NCBI GenBank assembly: GCA_012270965.1
Contig: JAAXHJ010000041.1
Span: 21,169-85,168 of the forward strand
Direction of reading: 5' to 3'
Origin: Candidatus Palauibacter poriticola
Lineage (GTDB): Bacteria > Gemmatimonadota > Gemmatimonadetes > Palauibacterales > Palauibacteraceae
Length of the DNA stretch: 64,000 nt
In this document: piece by piece, positions 51,780 to 59,396 of the stretch
Position numbering within the stretch: the first letter of the stretch is position 1
Layout of the letters: each line of letters begins with the position of its first letter
Notes under the pieces: generated by a model
What the model was told of the DNA's origin: nothing
Database searches by the model: none
Seen by the model: only the letters and a program-made list of their open reading frames with translations
Program-made: the position numbers and the translations under genes

Positions 51780-52517
51780 TACTACGCCAATCTCCCCGAC
51801 GCGCTCAAGAAGATCCGGGAGGGCGGCGTGGGTCCGGTGGACATGGCTCAGGCCTTGATCGGTCCCGGGTTGGGTATCTTCACGGCGGCGTCCAGAGTGC
51901 TGGAGCCAGACGACACGCCGATGACAGTGCGGGCGGCGATCGCGCTCATCAATCAGGTTCGGGCCGAAATCTCGGGCGAGGAGGCAACCGGCTACGACCG
52001 GGAAACGCAGTTCTGCATCGACTGGTTCGAGGCGTTCGGGATGGAAGAAGGCACGTCCGGTGACGCGATCAACATGGCCCAAGGGTACGACATCGGGATC
52101 GACGCTCTTCAGAAGGCCGGTGTGGTCCGCGCCCACGGCGGGAAGACAAGGTTGCTCCGGCGCGAAGAGATGCCGGACGACTGGAGCCCGGGAACCGACA
52201 AGCGCCTGACCGACTGGGAGTGCGCGCAGCATCTCGCGCGCGTAATGGAATTGCCGGACGGGGGCATGGACGCGGCGGCGCGGCTCTACTCGGCGATGGG
52301 GGCCGAGCGTGTCGACAATGCCCGCATGTTGGCTTACCGCCTCTACGACATCTGCGAGCGGACGAACCGGGCCGCAGAAGCGCAGGTTCGGAACGCGCTG
52401 GCGCAGGAATGGCCGGCGCTGGACGCGGCGCTCATCCGCTTCGAGGAGGAGTCTGGGCGGCATCCCTCCGATAGCCAGGGCAGTCTCGGGCAAGGACTGG
52501 CCGGATGGGACGACTGA
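51780..52517 (+). pseudogene. C-terminal fragment of a DUF1156-type DNA methylase
   Basis: About 245 residues: YYANLPDALKKIREGGVGPV, DMAQALIGPGLGIFTAASRV, MTVRAAIALINQVRAEISGE, KTRLLRREEMPDDWSPGTDK and LAYRLYDICERTNRAAEAQV match, from memory, the end of DUF1156 proteins (anti-phage-associated adenine methylases about 900 residues long). The methylase core is absent. The fragment has no start of its own and begins at the breakpoint inside the rhodanese gene. The frame is intact, so truncation may be recent. Confidence 0.75.
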
Positions 52518-52542
52518 CGCCTACTCGAATGGAGACGAAGCG

Positions 52543-52862
52543 ATGAGCACGAAGCCCGAAAACCCCGCGCTTGCAGCCAAGAAGCGTGTCGATAGCGGGC
52601 TGGAGGCGCTCGGCGTCACGCTCGGGTTCTATGTCGAACGGAACATGAAGAAGCGCTACGGCGGCCGTTGGCGGCAGTACGCGAGCCGCGCGGGCGGAGG
52701 CCGAGCCGATGGCGAACTGGATGTGTACGCGCAGTTGAAGACCGTGCTCGACCACTGGCGGGAAGTGTTTTCGGACGACGCCCGGCTGAGGAAGGCCCGG
52801 AGCTACGTCTCGCTCGCGATGGATGCCCGCAACAGCGCGGCACACTTCGCCGGTCGGATGGG
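52543..52862 (+). pseudogene. N-terminal Swt1-like HEPN fragment of a DUF499-type protein
   Basis: From ATG 52543 (GGAGACGAAGCG before it): KKRVDSGLEALGVTLGFYVE RNMKKRYGGRW, VYAQLKTVLDHWREVFSDDA and SLAMDARNSAAHFAG. This matches the Swt1-type HEPN domain that begins many DUF499 ATP-binding proteins encoded directly after DUF1156 genes. Homology ends near 52862, where integrase-like sequence starts; the large ATPase body is gone. Confidence 0.65.
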
Positions 52863-52884
52863 CACGGCGCGCGGGCAGGGTTGG

Positions 52885-53190
52885 CCCGAGCGGAAGGCCA
52901 GTGTCCGACCGGACGATCGAGCACGACCTGAAGTTTCTGATGGCCGTGCTCAACTGGACCGCCAAGTCGAGGGACGAGCGGGGCGGTCTGCTCCTCGACT
53001 CCAACCCGCTGAGGGGGCTCAGGACGCCTGCGGAGAAGAACCCCACGCGGGTGGTATTGGCCGAGGAGGAATACCAAGCGCTTATCGGCGTGTCTGGGCA
53101 GATCGACTGGCGGTTCCAGTCGCGCTGGTGTTCGCTCACGAGACAGGGGCAAGAGGGAGTACCAGCGGCTGGCTTCTCGCGCGGCCGCTA
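52885..53190 (+). pseudogene. tyrosine recombinase (integrase) fragment
   Basis: RTIEHDLKFLMAVLNWTAKS, LLLDSNPLRGLRTPAEKNPT and VVLAEEEYQALIGVSGQIDW match the core-binding domain and start of the catalytic domain of phage-type tyrosine recombinases. VALVFAHETG continues one frame over after about 53117. The catalytic R-H-R-Y portion is missing. The fragment is fused onto the HEPN relic and ends against the HEAT-repeat gene. Confidence 0.7.
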
Positions 53191-54477
53191 GGGCGCTTGG
53201 GAGCCGCGCGGCAGGGTCCCGGGGTCGGGGCCCGGTCCACGGGCGGAGCGCGGCAGCGTGTCGACTTCGACGTCGGCCGCGGCGGCGGCGCGGGGAAGCG
53301 CGGCTCGCGCCTCGAGCTTCCCGATCGCGGCGGAGACGGCCTGGCCCGTGGCGTTCCGCGTGCCGACGCTACGCTGCACTTCGCGCAGCCGGGGGAGCGC
53401 CTCCACGGCGTGGATCTCGGCGAGCGCGTGTGCCGCGTGCGCGCCGGAGGAGCCCTCGAGCGCGCGGCCGAGCGCCCCGATGATCTCCCCCCTATATCCG
53501 CGGTCGTACGCCTTTAGACGCCCGGAATCGCCGCCGAGCGCCGCGCTCACGGCGTCGACCAATTCTCCCTTGCCCAATTGCCGCAAGGCGTCGGCGACCC
53601 CGTCGCGGAATCGCAGCCCGGCGGTCCTCCGCGCGTCGCCGAGCAGAGGGATGAGCGGCCCGATCGCAGCGGGGTGCCGAATCCCGGCGAGCGCTTCGAC
53701 CGCCCGGGATCCGAGCACCGTGTCTTCGTCCCAGAGTACGGAAGCGAGGGCCGGAATCGCCGCGGAATCCCCCAGCCGCCCGAGTTCGGCGGCCGCGTCG
53801 CGTCGCGGGCCGTCTCCCTCCCAGAGGAGGTACTTGTCCCGGATCCGGCCTCCGGGCGCGCCCAGGCGCCGGATGTGGATCGGGACGTCGTCGGGCCGCG
53901 ACCTTCCGTCGTAGCAGAGGTGCCGCAGGATATCGCCGAAGAGATCGAACAGGGTCCGGAGCTGCGCGAGGTCCTTGATCGCCCTCTCGGCCCGGAAGTG
54001 GAGTTCGTCCACCCCGTCGGGGAACTTGCTGAACCACCCGTCATGACCCTTGACGGACAGATGAATCTTGGGCTGGGCCTGGATGCCTGCGCGGATCTTC
54101 CGGTTGTTGAAGAGGCGTCTCACGCGGCGCGGCGCATCGCCCTTGATCACGAAATCCCGGTCGAACCGGGGATGGCCGACATCGATGTCCTGCAGGCCCA
54201 TCGCCTTCCCGAACCCGCTCAGGAGGCCCGCCCGGTAGATCTCGAATCTGAAGCCCTCGGGATTGAAATAGGGCGCGCGGATCCTCGTGAACGTCTGGTT
54301 CGTCTTGCCGTCGCCCGACGTGAACGTGTCGAGCGTGATGATCCAGTCGCCCGTGCGGGCCTGGACGGCGAACGGACTGAAGAGTCCTCCCTCGTGAAAC
54401 GTCCCGTCCACCTCGCCGGCAAGCTGCCGCCAGACATCTCTCCGGCTCGGTCCGAACAGGGCTTTGAGGAAGTTCAT
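53188..54477 (-). CDS. HEAT-repeat protein with DUF3137-like N-terminal part
   Basis: A 429-residue soluble protein. The N-terminal ~190 residues (RRDVWRQLAGEVDGTFHEGG, GDWIITLDTFTSGDGKTNQT) are alpha/beta and resemble DUF3137-type domains only loosely. Residues about 230-400 are HEAT/PBS-lyase-like repeats (RRDAAAELGRLGDSAAIPAL, GSRAVEALAGIRHPAAIGPL, HAAHALAEIHAVEALPRLRE). HEAT repeats bind proteins. Its ATG overlaps the TGA of the Hsp70-like gene (ATGA), so the two are made together and may act as chaperone and adaptor. Confidence 0.8.
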   Translation of the reverse strand: MNFLKALFGPSRRDVWRQLAGEVDGTFHEGGLFSPFAVQARTGDWIITLDTFTSGDGKTNQTFTRIRAPYFNPEGFRFEIYRAGLLSGFGKAMGLQDIDVGHPRFDRDFVIKGDAPRRVRRLFNNRKIRAGIQAQPKIHLSVKGHDGWFSKFPDGVDELHFRAERAIKDLAQLRTLFDLFGDILRHLCYDGRSRPDDVPIHIRRLGAPGGRIRDKYLLWEGDGPRRDAAAELGRLGDSAAIPALASVLWDEDTVLGSRAVEALAGIRHPAAIGPLIPLLGDARRTAGLRFRDGVADALRQLGKGELVDAVSAALGGDSGRLKAYDRGYRGEIIGALGRALEGSSGAHAAHALAEIHAVEALPRLREVQRSVGTRNATGQAVSAAIGKLEARAALPRAAAAADVEVDTLPRSARGPGPDPGTLPRGSQAP

Positions 54478-56066
54478 CGCAATCTCACCACGGGGTGCTT
54501 GACCTTGAGGTCGGTCTTCCGGCGCAGGTCATGTACGGTTACACACAGCCAGCGGTTCTCGTCCACGGAATACGTCACGCGCAGCCGGGGCGCCGTGCCC
54601 TGCCCGGCGGGGTTGAGCGGCAGGGCGGGGTCCGCCTCGTTGAGGCAGAGGCAGAAGGCCCGTTCGCCCACGGTTCGGGGCACGAAGTAATGGGAGCCGT
54701 TGCTGCGCTCGGTCCAGTCGATCGGGCGTCCGGCCACGCGCCCGACCTCGCAGATGAAGAGATTGATGTGCCGCTGGCCATCGAAACCGGGGGCGTAGTA
54801 GCGCGTCGCGAAGTTGTCGACGGTCGGGAAACACGTTCCACCGGGGATGAGCAGCTCGTACTCCGCCTCGGCGTCATCGTCGGGCAGGACGCGAAGCGCG
54901 TAGTCGTGGTAGATGAAGTCCTCGACGTGCGCGCCGCCCGCGAAGATGCACGCGCCCCTCGCGACGGCGGCGAAGGGGAGCCACTCCCGCACCTTCTCCC
55001 GGCCGAGCACGTCGCCCACGACGTTGCGCACGTCCGGGAGGAGCGTCGACCCACCCTCGAGGATCACATCATCGATGCCGTCGGCGAGAATGCCGTGGCG
55101 AGTGCGCAGCTCGGCGAGCAGCGCGCCGAGCAGTTCGCGGATGCGGGCGTGGAGGCCGTTCGCGGCGAGAATGTCGCTCAGGACGGGATAGTCCAGCTTC
55201 CCGTACGATTCGTTGCGGAAGGTGAAGTCGCCCTCGTTCCCCGCGCTCGCGAGCAGCTTCACGCGCTCGGCCTCCCAGCGGAGCGCGACCTCCCATTCGG
55301 GCCAGTCGTGTAGGGCCGCGGGAACGAACCGCTCCAGAATCCAACCGTCGACGTCGTCGCCGCCAAGTTCCACCGCCTGCTTGGCCAGCACCTCCGCGCG
55401 CCCGGTCTCCACGGTCCGCGCGCCGTGGGTCCTCACGACGGCGGCTTCCATCGATCCGCCGCCGAAGTCGAACGCGACGAGGGTGGTGGGGCGTCCGACA
55501 TCCACGCCGTAGCCCAGCGCGGCCGCGACCGGCTCGTCGAGCGTGCGGAACACGATCCCGGCCGGTTTGCGCCGAAGTCGCGCCCACATGCGCGCCCACC
55601 ACCCGCGGCGCTTCAGGCGGCGGATGATCGCCTGCAGCTCGGCGCGGTACGTCTCGTAGAAGCCGCTCGGCGTGGCGATCGTGATGTCGGCGACCTCTTC
55701 GTCGAATCGCGCCTCGAGGGTGCGGATGACCTCCCTCAGGAAGAGCGCCGCGATGTCCTGAGCGGTGAAGGCTCTCCCGCCGGCGCGCGCCAGGGCCCGG
55801 CCGCTCTCCGTGCCGAGGTAGCGCTTGAAGCCGCGCGCGAAGCCGGTGGCCTGTCCGTCCCAGTTATAGGTGACGGCCGCCTGCCCGATGAGGACTTCCT
55901 CCCCATCCCGGTCCATGACGCACACGCACGAAGGCATGACCGGCGTCTGCGTGACGGGCTCCAGCTTGACGAGATCCGGCAGGTTCACGATGTGTGGCCG
56001 GCCGGACCGGTCTTCGCAGATGGTGGTGTTGGACGTGCCGAGATCGATGGCCCAATGGGTCGACAT
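54474..56066 (-). CDS. Hsp70-family ATPase
   Basis: A 530-residue actin-fold ATPase: WAIDLGTSNTTICEDRSG (phosphate 1), ITIATPSGFYETYRAELQAI, GIVFRTLDEPVAAALGYGVD, VAFDFGGGSMEAAVVRT (phosphate 2) and VILEGGSTLLPDVRNVVGDV (adenosine). It ends in a short beta domain rather than the full DnaK substrate-binding and lid domains, so it is a divergent Hsp70/HSPA12-like member, not DnaK. A basic insertion (RRLKRRGWWARMWARLRRKP) near residue 150 is unusual and might contact membrane or nucleic acid. Coupled to the HEAT-repeat gene. Confidence 0.9.
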   Translation of the reverse strand: MSTHWAIDLGTSNTTICEDRSGRPHIVNLPDLVKLEPVTQTPVMPSCVCVMDRDGEEVLIGQAAVTYNWDGQATGFARGFKRYLGTESGRALARAGGRAFTAQDIAALFLREVIRTLEARFDEEVADITIATPSGFYETYRAELQAIIRRLKRRGWWARMWARLRRKPAGIVFRTLDEPVAAALGYGVDVGRPTTLVAFDFGGGSMEAAVVRTHGARTVETGRAEVLAKQAVELGGDDVDGWILERFVPAALHDWPEWEVALRWEAERVKLLASAGNEGDFTFRNESYGKLDYPVLSDILAANGLHARIRELLGALLAELRTRHGILADGIDDVILEGGSTLLPDVRNVVGDVLGREKVREWLPFAAVARGACIFAGGAHVEDFIYHDYALRVLPDDDAEAEYELLIPGGTCFPTVDNFATRYYAPGFDGQRHINLFICEVGRVAGRPIDWTERSNGSHYFVPRTVGERAFCLCLNEADPALPLNPAGQGTAPRLRVTYSVDENRWLCVTVHDLRRKTDLKVKHPVVRLR

Positions 56067-56084
56067 GGGCCGAACTTAAGGGGC

Positions 56085-57242
56085 CTACCGGGAACGGTGG
56101 AAGAATACGGTTTCGGCCAGGTGCCGGGACACCTTCCAGCTCAGGAGTCCGGCTTGCAGCGCGCGGGCCACCGGAAGGTGGTCGAACCCCCAGCGCGCGG
56201 CGCGTTTCAGGGCGTGGTTCGGATACGCGCGGCGGAGGATGGGGCCCGGATGGGGGCCGCCGTTCAGGTATTCGGCGATCGCATCCCCGGCAAGCTTGCC
56301 GAAGCGGTAGGCTTGGTGGATGCCGCCGGCGGTCAGCGGCGACACCATGCCGGCCGCGTCTCCGACGAGCAGCATCCGCTCCGCGTGGAAGTTCCTCAGC
56401 CGGCCGCCGATCGGGATGACGCCGCCGCGCTTCTCCAGCACCCGTCTCCCGGACAATCCGAACAGATCGTCGATCTTCTCGCTGAAGCGGCGCAGGTCCG
56501 CGCGCCGGTCGCGGTGAAGCGCCAGCCCCACCTGCGTGACCCCGACGCCGGGCACGACCCACCCGATGTAGCCCGGCGCGCACTCCGGATCGACGAAGCA
56601 GTGCAGACAGTCGCCGTCGGCGCTCCGGAGCTCGTACTCCCACTCCACGCCCTTGAGGAGTCGGCGGTTCCGGTCCAGCCCGAAGCTCTCGGCCACCTTG
56701 GAGCGCGCCCCATCGGCCCCGACGAGGAAACAGCAGGTCACGCCGGACGCCGCGCCGGAGCCCACGAGCGTCAGCGGCATCGAGCCTCGGGTCCCGCGCG
56801 ATCCCGCCGACCTCGCGCCCGGCCCCGCGGACCTCGCGCCCGGCCCCGCCGACGCCACGCCCTCGTAGGGAGAGCCGAACCGGATCTCGGCCCCCGAGCG
56901 GCGCGTCTCGCTGACGATGTGGCGGAGAAGTCCCGCCGTGTCCGTCGCCATGAAGAAGTAGGAGTCCCGTTCCAGTTCGACGAAGCGGTGGTTCGGATCG
57001 TAGACTCGGACGCGCCGGATGCGGCGGACGAGCGACGCCGGGGCGGCCCACTCCTCCCACGCCTCCTTCACGAGGATGCCCGTCGTGTGGATGCGCTCGC
57101 CCGGCTCCGATTGCCGCTCCAGGACGAGAACGGAGAGACCGCGCTCCGCCGCCCGCCGCGCGCAGGCAAGCCCGGCGAACCCGGCCCCCGCCACGACGAG
57201 ATCGTAGTCCGCGGCCTCGCGGGACGCCCCGAGTGCCGTCAA
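56085..57242 (-). CDS. FAD-dependent oxidoreductase, geranylgeranyl-reductase-like
   Basis: A 385-residue flavoprotein: LVVAGAGFAGLACARRAAER (Rossmann GxGxxG), a middle substrate region, and MLLVGDAAGMVSPLTAGGIH QAYRFGKLAGDAI (second FAD motif). This is the geranylgeranyl-reductase/halogenase-like clade; possible substrates are isoprenoid lipids or quinones. TTG 57242 is the apparent start. A 21-bp repeat encodes AGPGARSAGPGARS in a surface loop (about residues 125-138). The rhodanese C-terminal half lies just upstream on the same strand, so the two probably once formed an operon. Confidence 0.87.
   Translation of the reverse strand: MTALGASREAADYDLVVAGAGFAGLACARRAAERGLSVLVLERQSEPGERIHTTGILVKEAWEEWAAPASLVRRIRRVRVYDPNHRFVELERDSYFFMATDTAGLLRHIVSETRRSGAEIRFGSPYEGVASAGPGARSAGPGARSAGSRGTRGSMPLTLVGSGAASGVTCCFLVGADGARSKVAESFGLDRNRRLLKGVEWEYELRSADGDCLHCFVDPECAPGYIGWVVPGVGVTQVGLALHRDRRADLRRFSEKIDDLFGLSGRRVLEKRGGVIPIGGRLRNFHAERMLLVGDAAGMVSPLTAGGIHQAYRFGKLAGDAIAEYLNGGPHPGPILRRAYPNHALKRAARWGFDHLPVARALQAGLLSWKVSRHLAETVFFHRSR
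56806..56853. repeat. 21-bp tandem repeat, 2.3 units
   Basis: Two nearly identical 21-bp units (GCCGACCTCGCGCCCGGCCC type) at 56806 and 56827 plus a 6-bp partial encode the AGPGARS repeat inside the FAD-oxidoreductase gene. Confidence 0.9.
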
Positions 57243-57293
57243 GGTCCGCTTCGGTGGCTCAGCAGACGTTCACGCGGAAACGCCGAGGTGGGC

Positions 57294-57466
57294 TCAGCAG
57301 CCGCAGGCGATCGCCGTTGCGGCGCGCGCTTCGGTGCCCTCGGTCGCGTAACCGTCGCGCTTCCACCAGTCGAGACCGCCCATCAGTTCGCGCACCTCGA
57401 AGCCGAGGCCGAGGAGCTTGAGCGCCGTCTTGGTCGAGGCATTGCAGCCGATCCCGTCGCAGTTGC
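57294..57466 (-). pseudogene. rhodanese gene, C-terminal half
   Basis: Reading leftward: NCDGIGCNASTKTALKLLGL, GFEVRELMGGLDWWKRDGYA, then TEGTEARAATAIACGC and a stop. This is the active-site loop and C-terminal half of a rhodanese. It has no own start; sequence upstream of about 57466 is unrelated and AT-richer. It complements, without overlap, the N-terminal half at 51554-51778 on the plus strand. Confidence 0.85.
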
Positions 57467-57695
57467 GCATCAACAAAGGGACAAATCACGACGGGGAATC
57501 GTGTAACTACTTATGGGACTGCACGATCTGCGTTCCCTGCCGTTGTATTGGACCTTGCTGGACCGGGCCGTAAAAGCGGGAAAACCGGAGTCGATTGGTG
57601 GGACTCCCGCGACTCGTCTGAGGCACCAGTCTTGACCGCTCCGGCCATCTCCTCTGGCGTTCAATGGCGCGGCCTCCCGGTGTCCGGTCCCGACC

Positions 57696-58970
57696 CTAGG
57701 ATGAGGGAACGAGGTTCACGAGCCGAAGCACCCTCACGAAGGGTATGCCCAGTTCGTTCGTCTCGATGTACGCCATCAGGCCATCGGGGCCGAAGGCATC
57801 CGGGATCCGGAAGTCATCGGCGAGCAGAGTCCCCAAGTAGTTGCCCGAAGGGGTGTGGACATCGGTTGGACCTCTGGACACGCCATCCATGCCCGAGCGT
57901 GTGACCCAGACCCGGTCCTCGGCGTCAACGGCCATTTCCTCGATCACCGGCACCTCGGAGGCGAATTCCGTCTCCGAGGCCATTGCCTCCATGAGGGATG
58001 ACGCTAAGCCCTCGCCCTCTGAACTCGACACGCCGGGACCCATGACGATAGCCCGCGTACCCGCGCCGCCCCGTTGGCGCTCTCGGGCAGCTTCCTGCAT
58101 TTCCGGGGTCACCGTCAGCGGTTCAATCAATCTCTCCAAAGCGGCGTCGAGGGATCCGTCGGGTTGCAGGATTTTGACCCGATAGCCCACGGAATCGACG
58201 ATGGCAACGCGCCCGTCGGAGAGCGCGGCACCCAACAGCGGTGGCCCGAACGCCAACTCCCGCGGCAGAATCCCGGAGGGTAGCGCCACCTCCAGATCGC
58301 CCAAGCGGATCGAAATACTTCCACCCTGCTCAGGGCTCCCGGCCGGGGGTTCGTATGCGCGATAGAGTTCCTCGGTTCCCAGCCCCAAGGCATGGATGTC
58401 GAACGTGCGGATCTGGAGGCGTCGCAGCAGTAGTCGGCTACCGGGAAGGCTGCCCAAGAGTGTGGCGACGGATCGGACTGAACTGGTCACGACCGTACCT
58501 GTCGTCGCGCCATCCGAGCGTAATGTCCGAGGCGGTTCGCCGATGGCGGTCTGCTCCAGAAAGTTCCCGTTCTCGTCGAAGATGAGCAGGGCATTGTGCC
58601 CGACATCGTTTACGGCCAAGCGGTTGTCGCGGAGTACCGCGACGCTGCCGACGATGCGCAGTTCTCCGGGTCCGTCGCCGCGCCGAGAGACATGATGGCG
58701 TAGTTGCCCATCGGGACCGGCGACCACGATGCGACCCTGTCTGCGGTCGACCAGGATCAGGTTACCCGCGCCGTCGAAGTGTACCTCCGAGATTTCCGAG
58801 AAGGCCTGCCATTCCTCTTCCGGCTGGGCAGCGCCAAGAGTGAAGACCTCCTCGGTCGTCGCGGTCATCGGGATGTCCGGTTCGGCCACTACCGGACCGG
58901 AGTCCTCACCGCAACCCAAGGCTCCCGCGATCAATACACACGGAAGCGGAAGGGCTCGGGTCGTCATCAT
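57696..58970 (-). CDS. six-bladed beta-propeller lipoprotein (second)
   Basis: About 424 residues from ATG 58970. The leader (RALPLPCVLIAGALGC) ends in a lipobox. The body is propeller-like: FSEISEVHFDGAGNLILVDR, RRGDGPGELRIVGSVAVLRD, NALLIFDENGNFLEQTAIGE and IEEMAVDAEDRVWVTRSGMD. It resembles the lipoprotein at 49209-50384 in design but is not obviously a close copy, and has no redoxin or peptide gene next to it. ATG 59015 is an alternative start. Function unknown; ligand binding at the cell envelope is likely. Confidence 0.8.
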   Translation of the reverse strand: MMTTRALPLPCVLIAGALGCGEDSGPVVAEPDIPMTATTEEVFTLGAAQPEEEWQAFSEISEVHFDGAGNLILVDRRQGRIVVAGPDGQLRHHVSRRGDGPGELRIVGSVAVLRDNRLAVNDVGHNALLIFDENGNFLEQTAIGEPPRTLRSDGATTGTVVTSSVRSVATLLGSLPGSRLLLRRLQIRTFDIHALGLGTEELYRAYEPPAGSPEQGGSISIRLGDLEVALPSGILPRELAFGPPLLGAALSDGRVAIVDSVGYRVKILQPDGSLDAALERLIEPLTVTPEMQEAARERQRGGAGTRAIVMGPGVSSSEGEGLASSLMEAMASETEFASEVPVIEEMAVDAEDRVWVTRSGMDGVSRGPTDVHTPSGNYLGTLLADDFRIPDAFGPDGLMAYIETNELGIPFVRVLRLVNLVPSS

Positions 58971-59396
58971 TCGGCGCGCTCGGTAGTTGGTGGGAAAAGG
59001 CAGAAGTCGAATCATAGGTGTACGGGCTGGCCTTGCCAATCGGGCGAGCCGGCACCGACGACGACGGATCGCCCTCCGCCGAGGCGCATGATCGGCCTTG
59101 TTCTCGTCCAAGAGCGGATGCAGCGCGGTGGTCCGACCCCATTCATGGGTGCGGCCCACGGGCTCGTGGGGCGCTGCTAAGGAAGTTGAGCCAGCGCACG
59201 CCACGTTCAACGTTGGCTGGCGAGGGGGCTGCGACCCCTCCGACCCCAGCTTTTTCGCTCCGATGTCGGAGCATCGGATCGGGCCGGGCGCAGCCGCTGC
59301 CCGAACCGCCGCGAACGCGCGCGACGTGGTATCTTCTTTGAATTGCCGGACGGCAGCCTCAGGGCGGAGGCATGGCCGAATCGCTGGGAAGACACG
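58971..59396. other. 426-bp divergent intergenic region
   Basis: This lies between the propeller lipoprotein (minus) and the restriction-modification gene (plus). No gene was recognised. A perfect GCTCCGA-TG-TCGGAGC hairpin occurs near 59260-59275 just after CTTTTT; its position fits a regulator site more than a terminator for either neighbour. Confidence 0.45.

Noticed and set aside
51554-57466. Invertible (phase-variable) switch
   Set aside because: No inverted repeats or intact recombinase gene were found at the breakpoints; a single past inversion explains the split gene.
59255-59280. GCTCCGA/TCGGAGC hairpin as a terminator
   Set aside because: The adjacent T-run precedes the stem on the plus strand and becomes A on the minus strand, and neither neighbour ends here.
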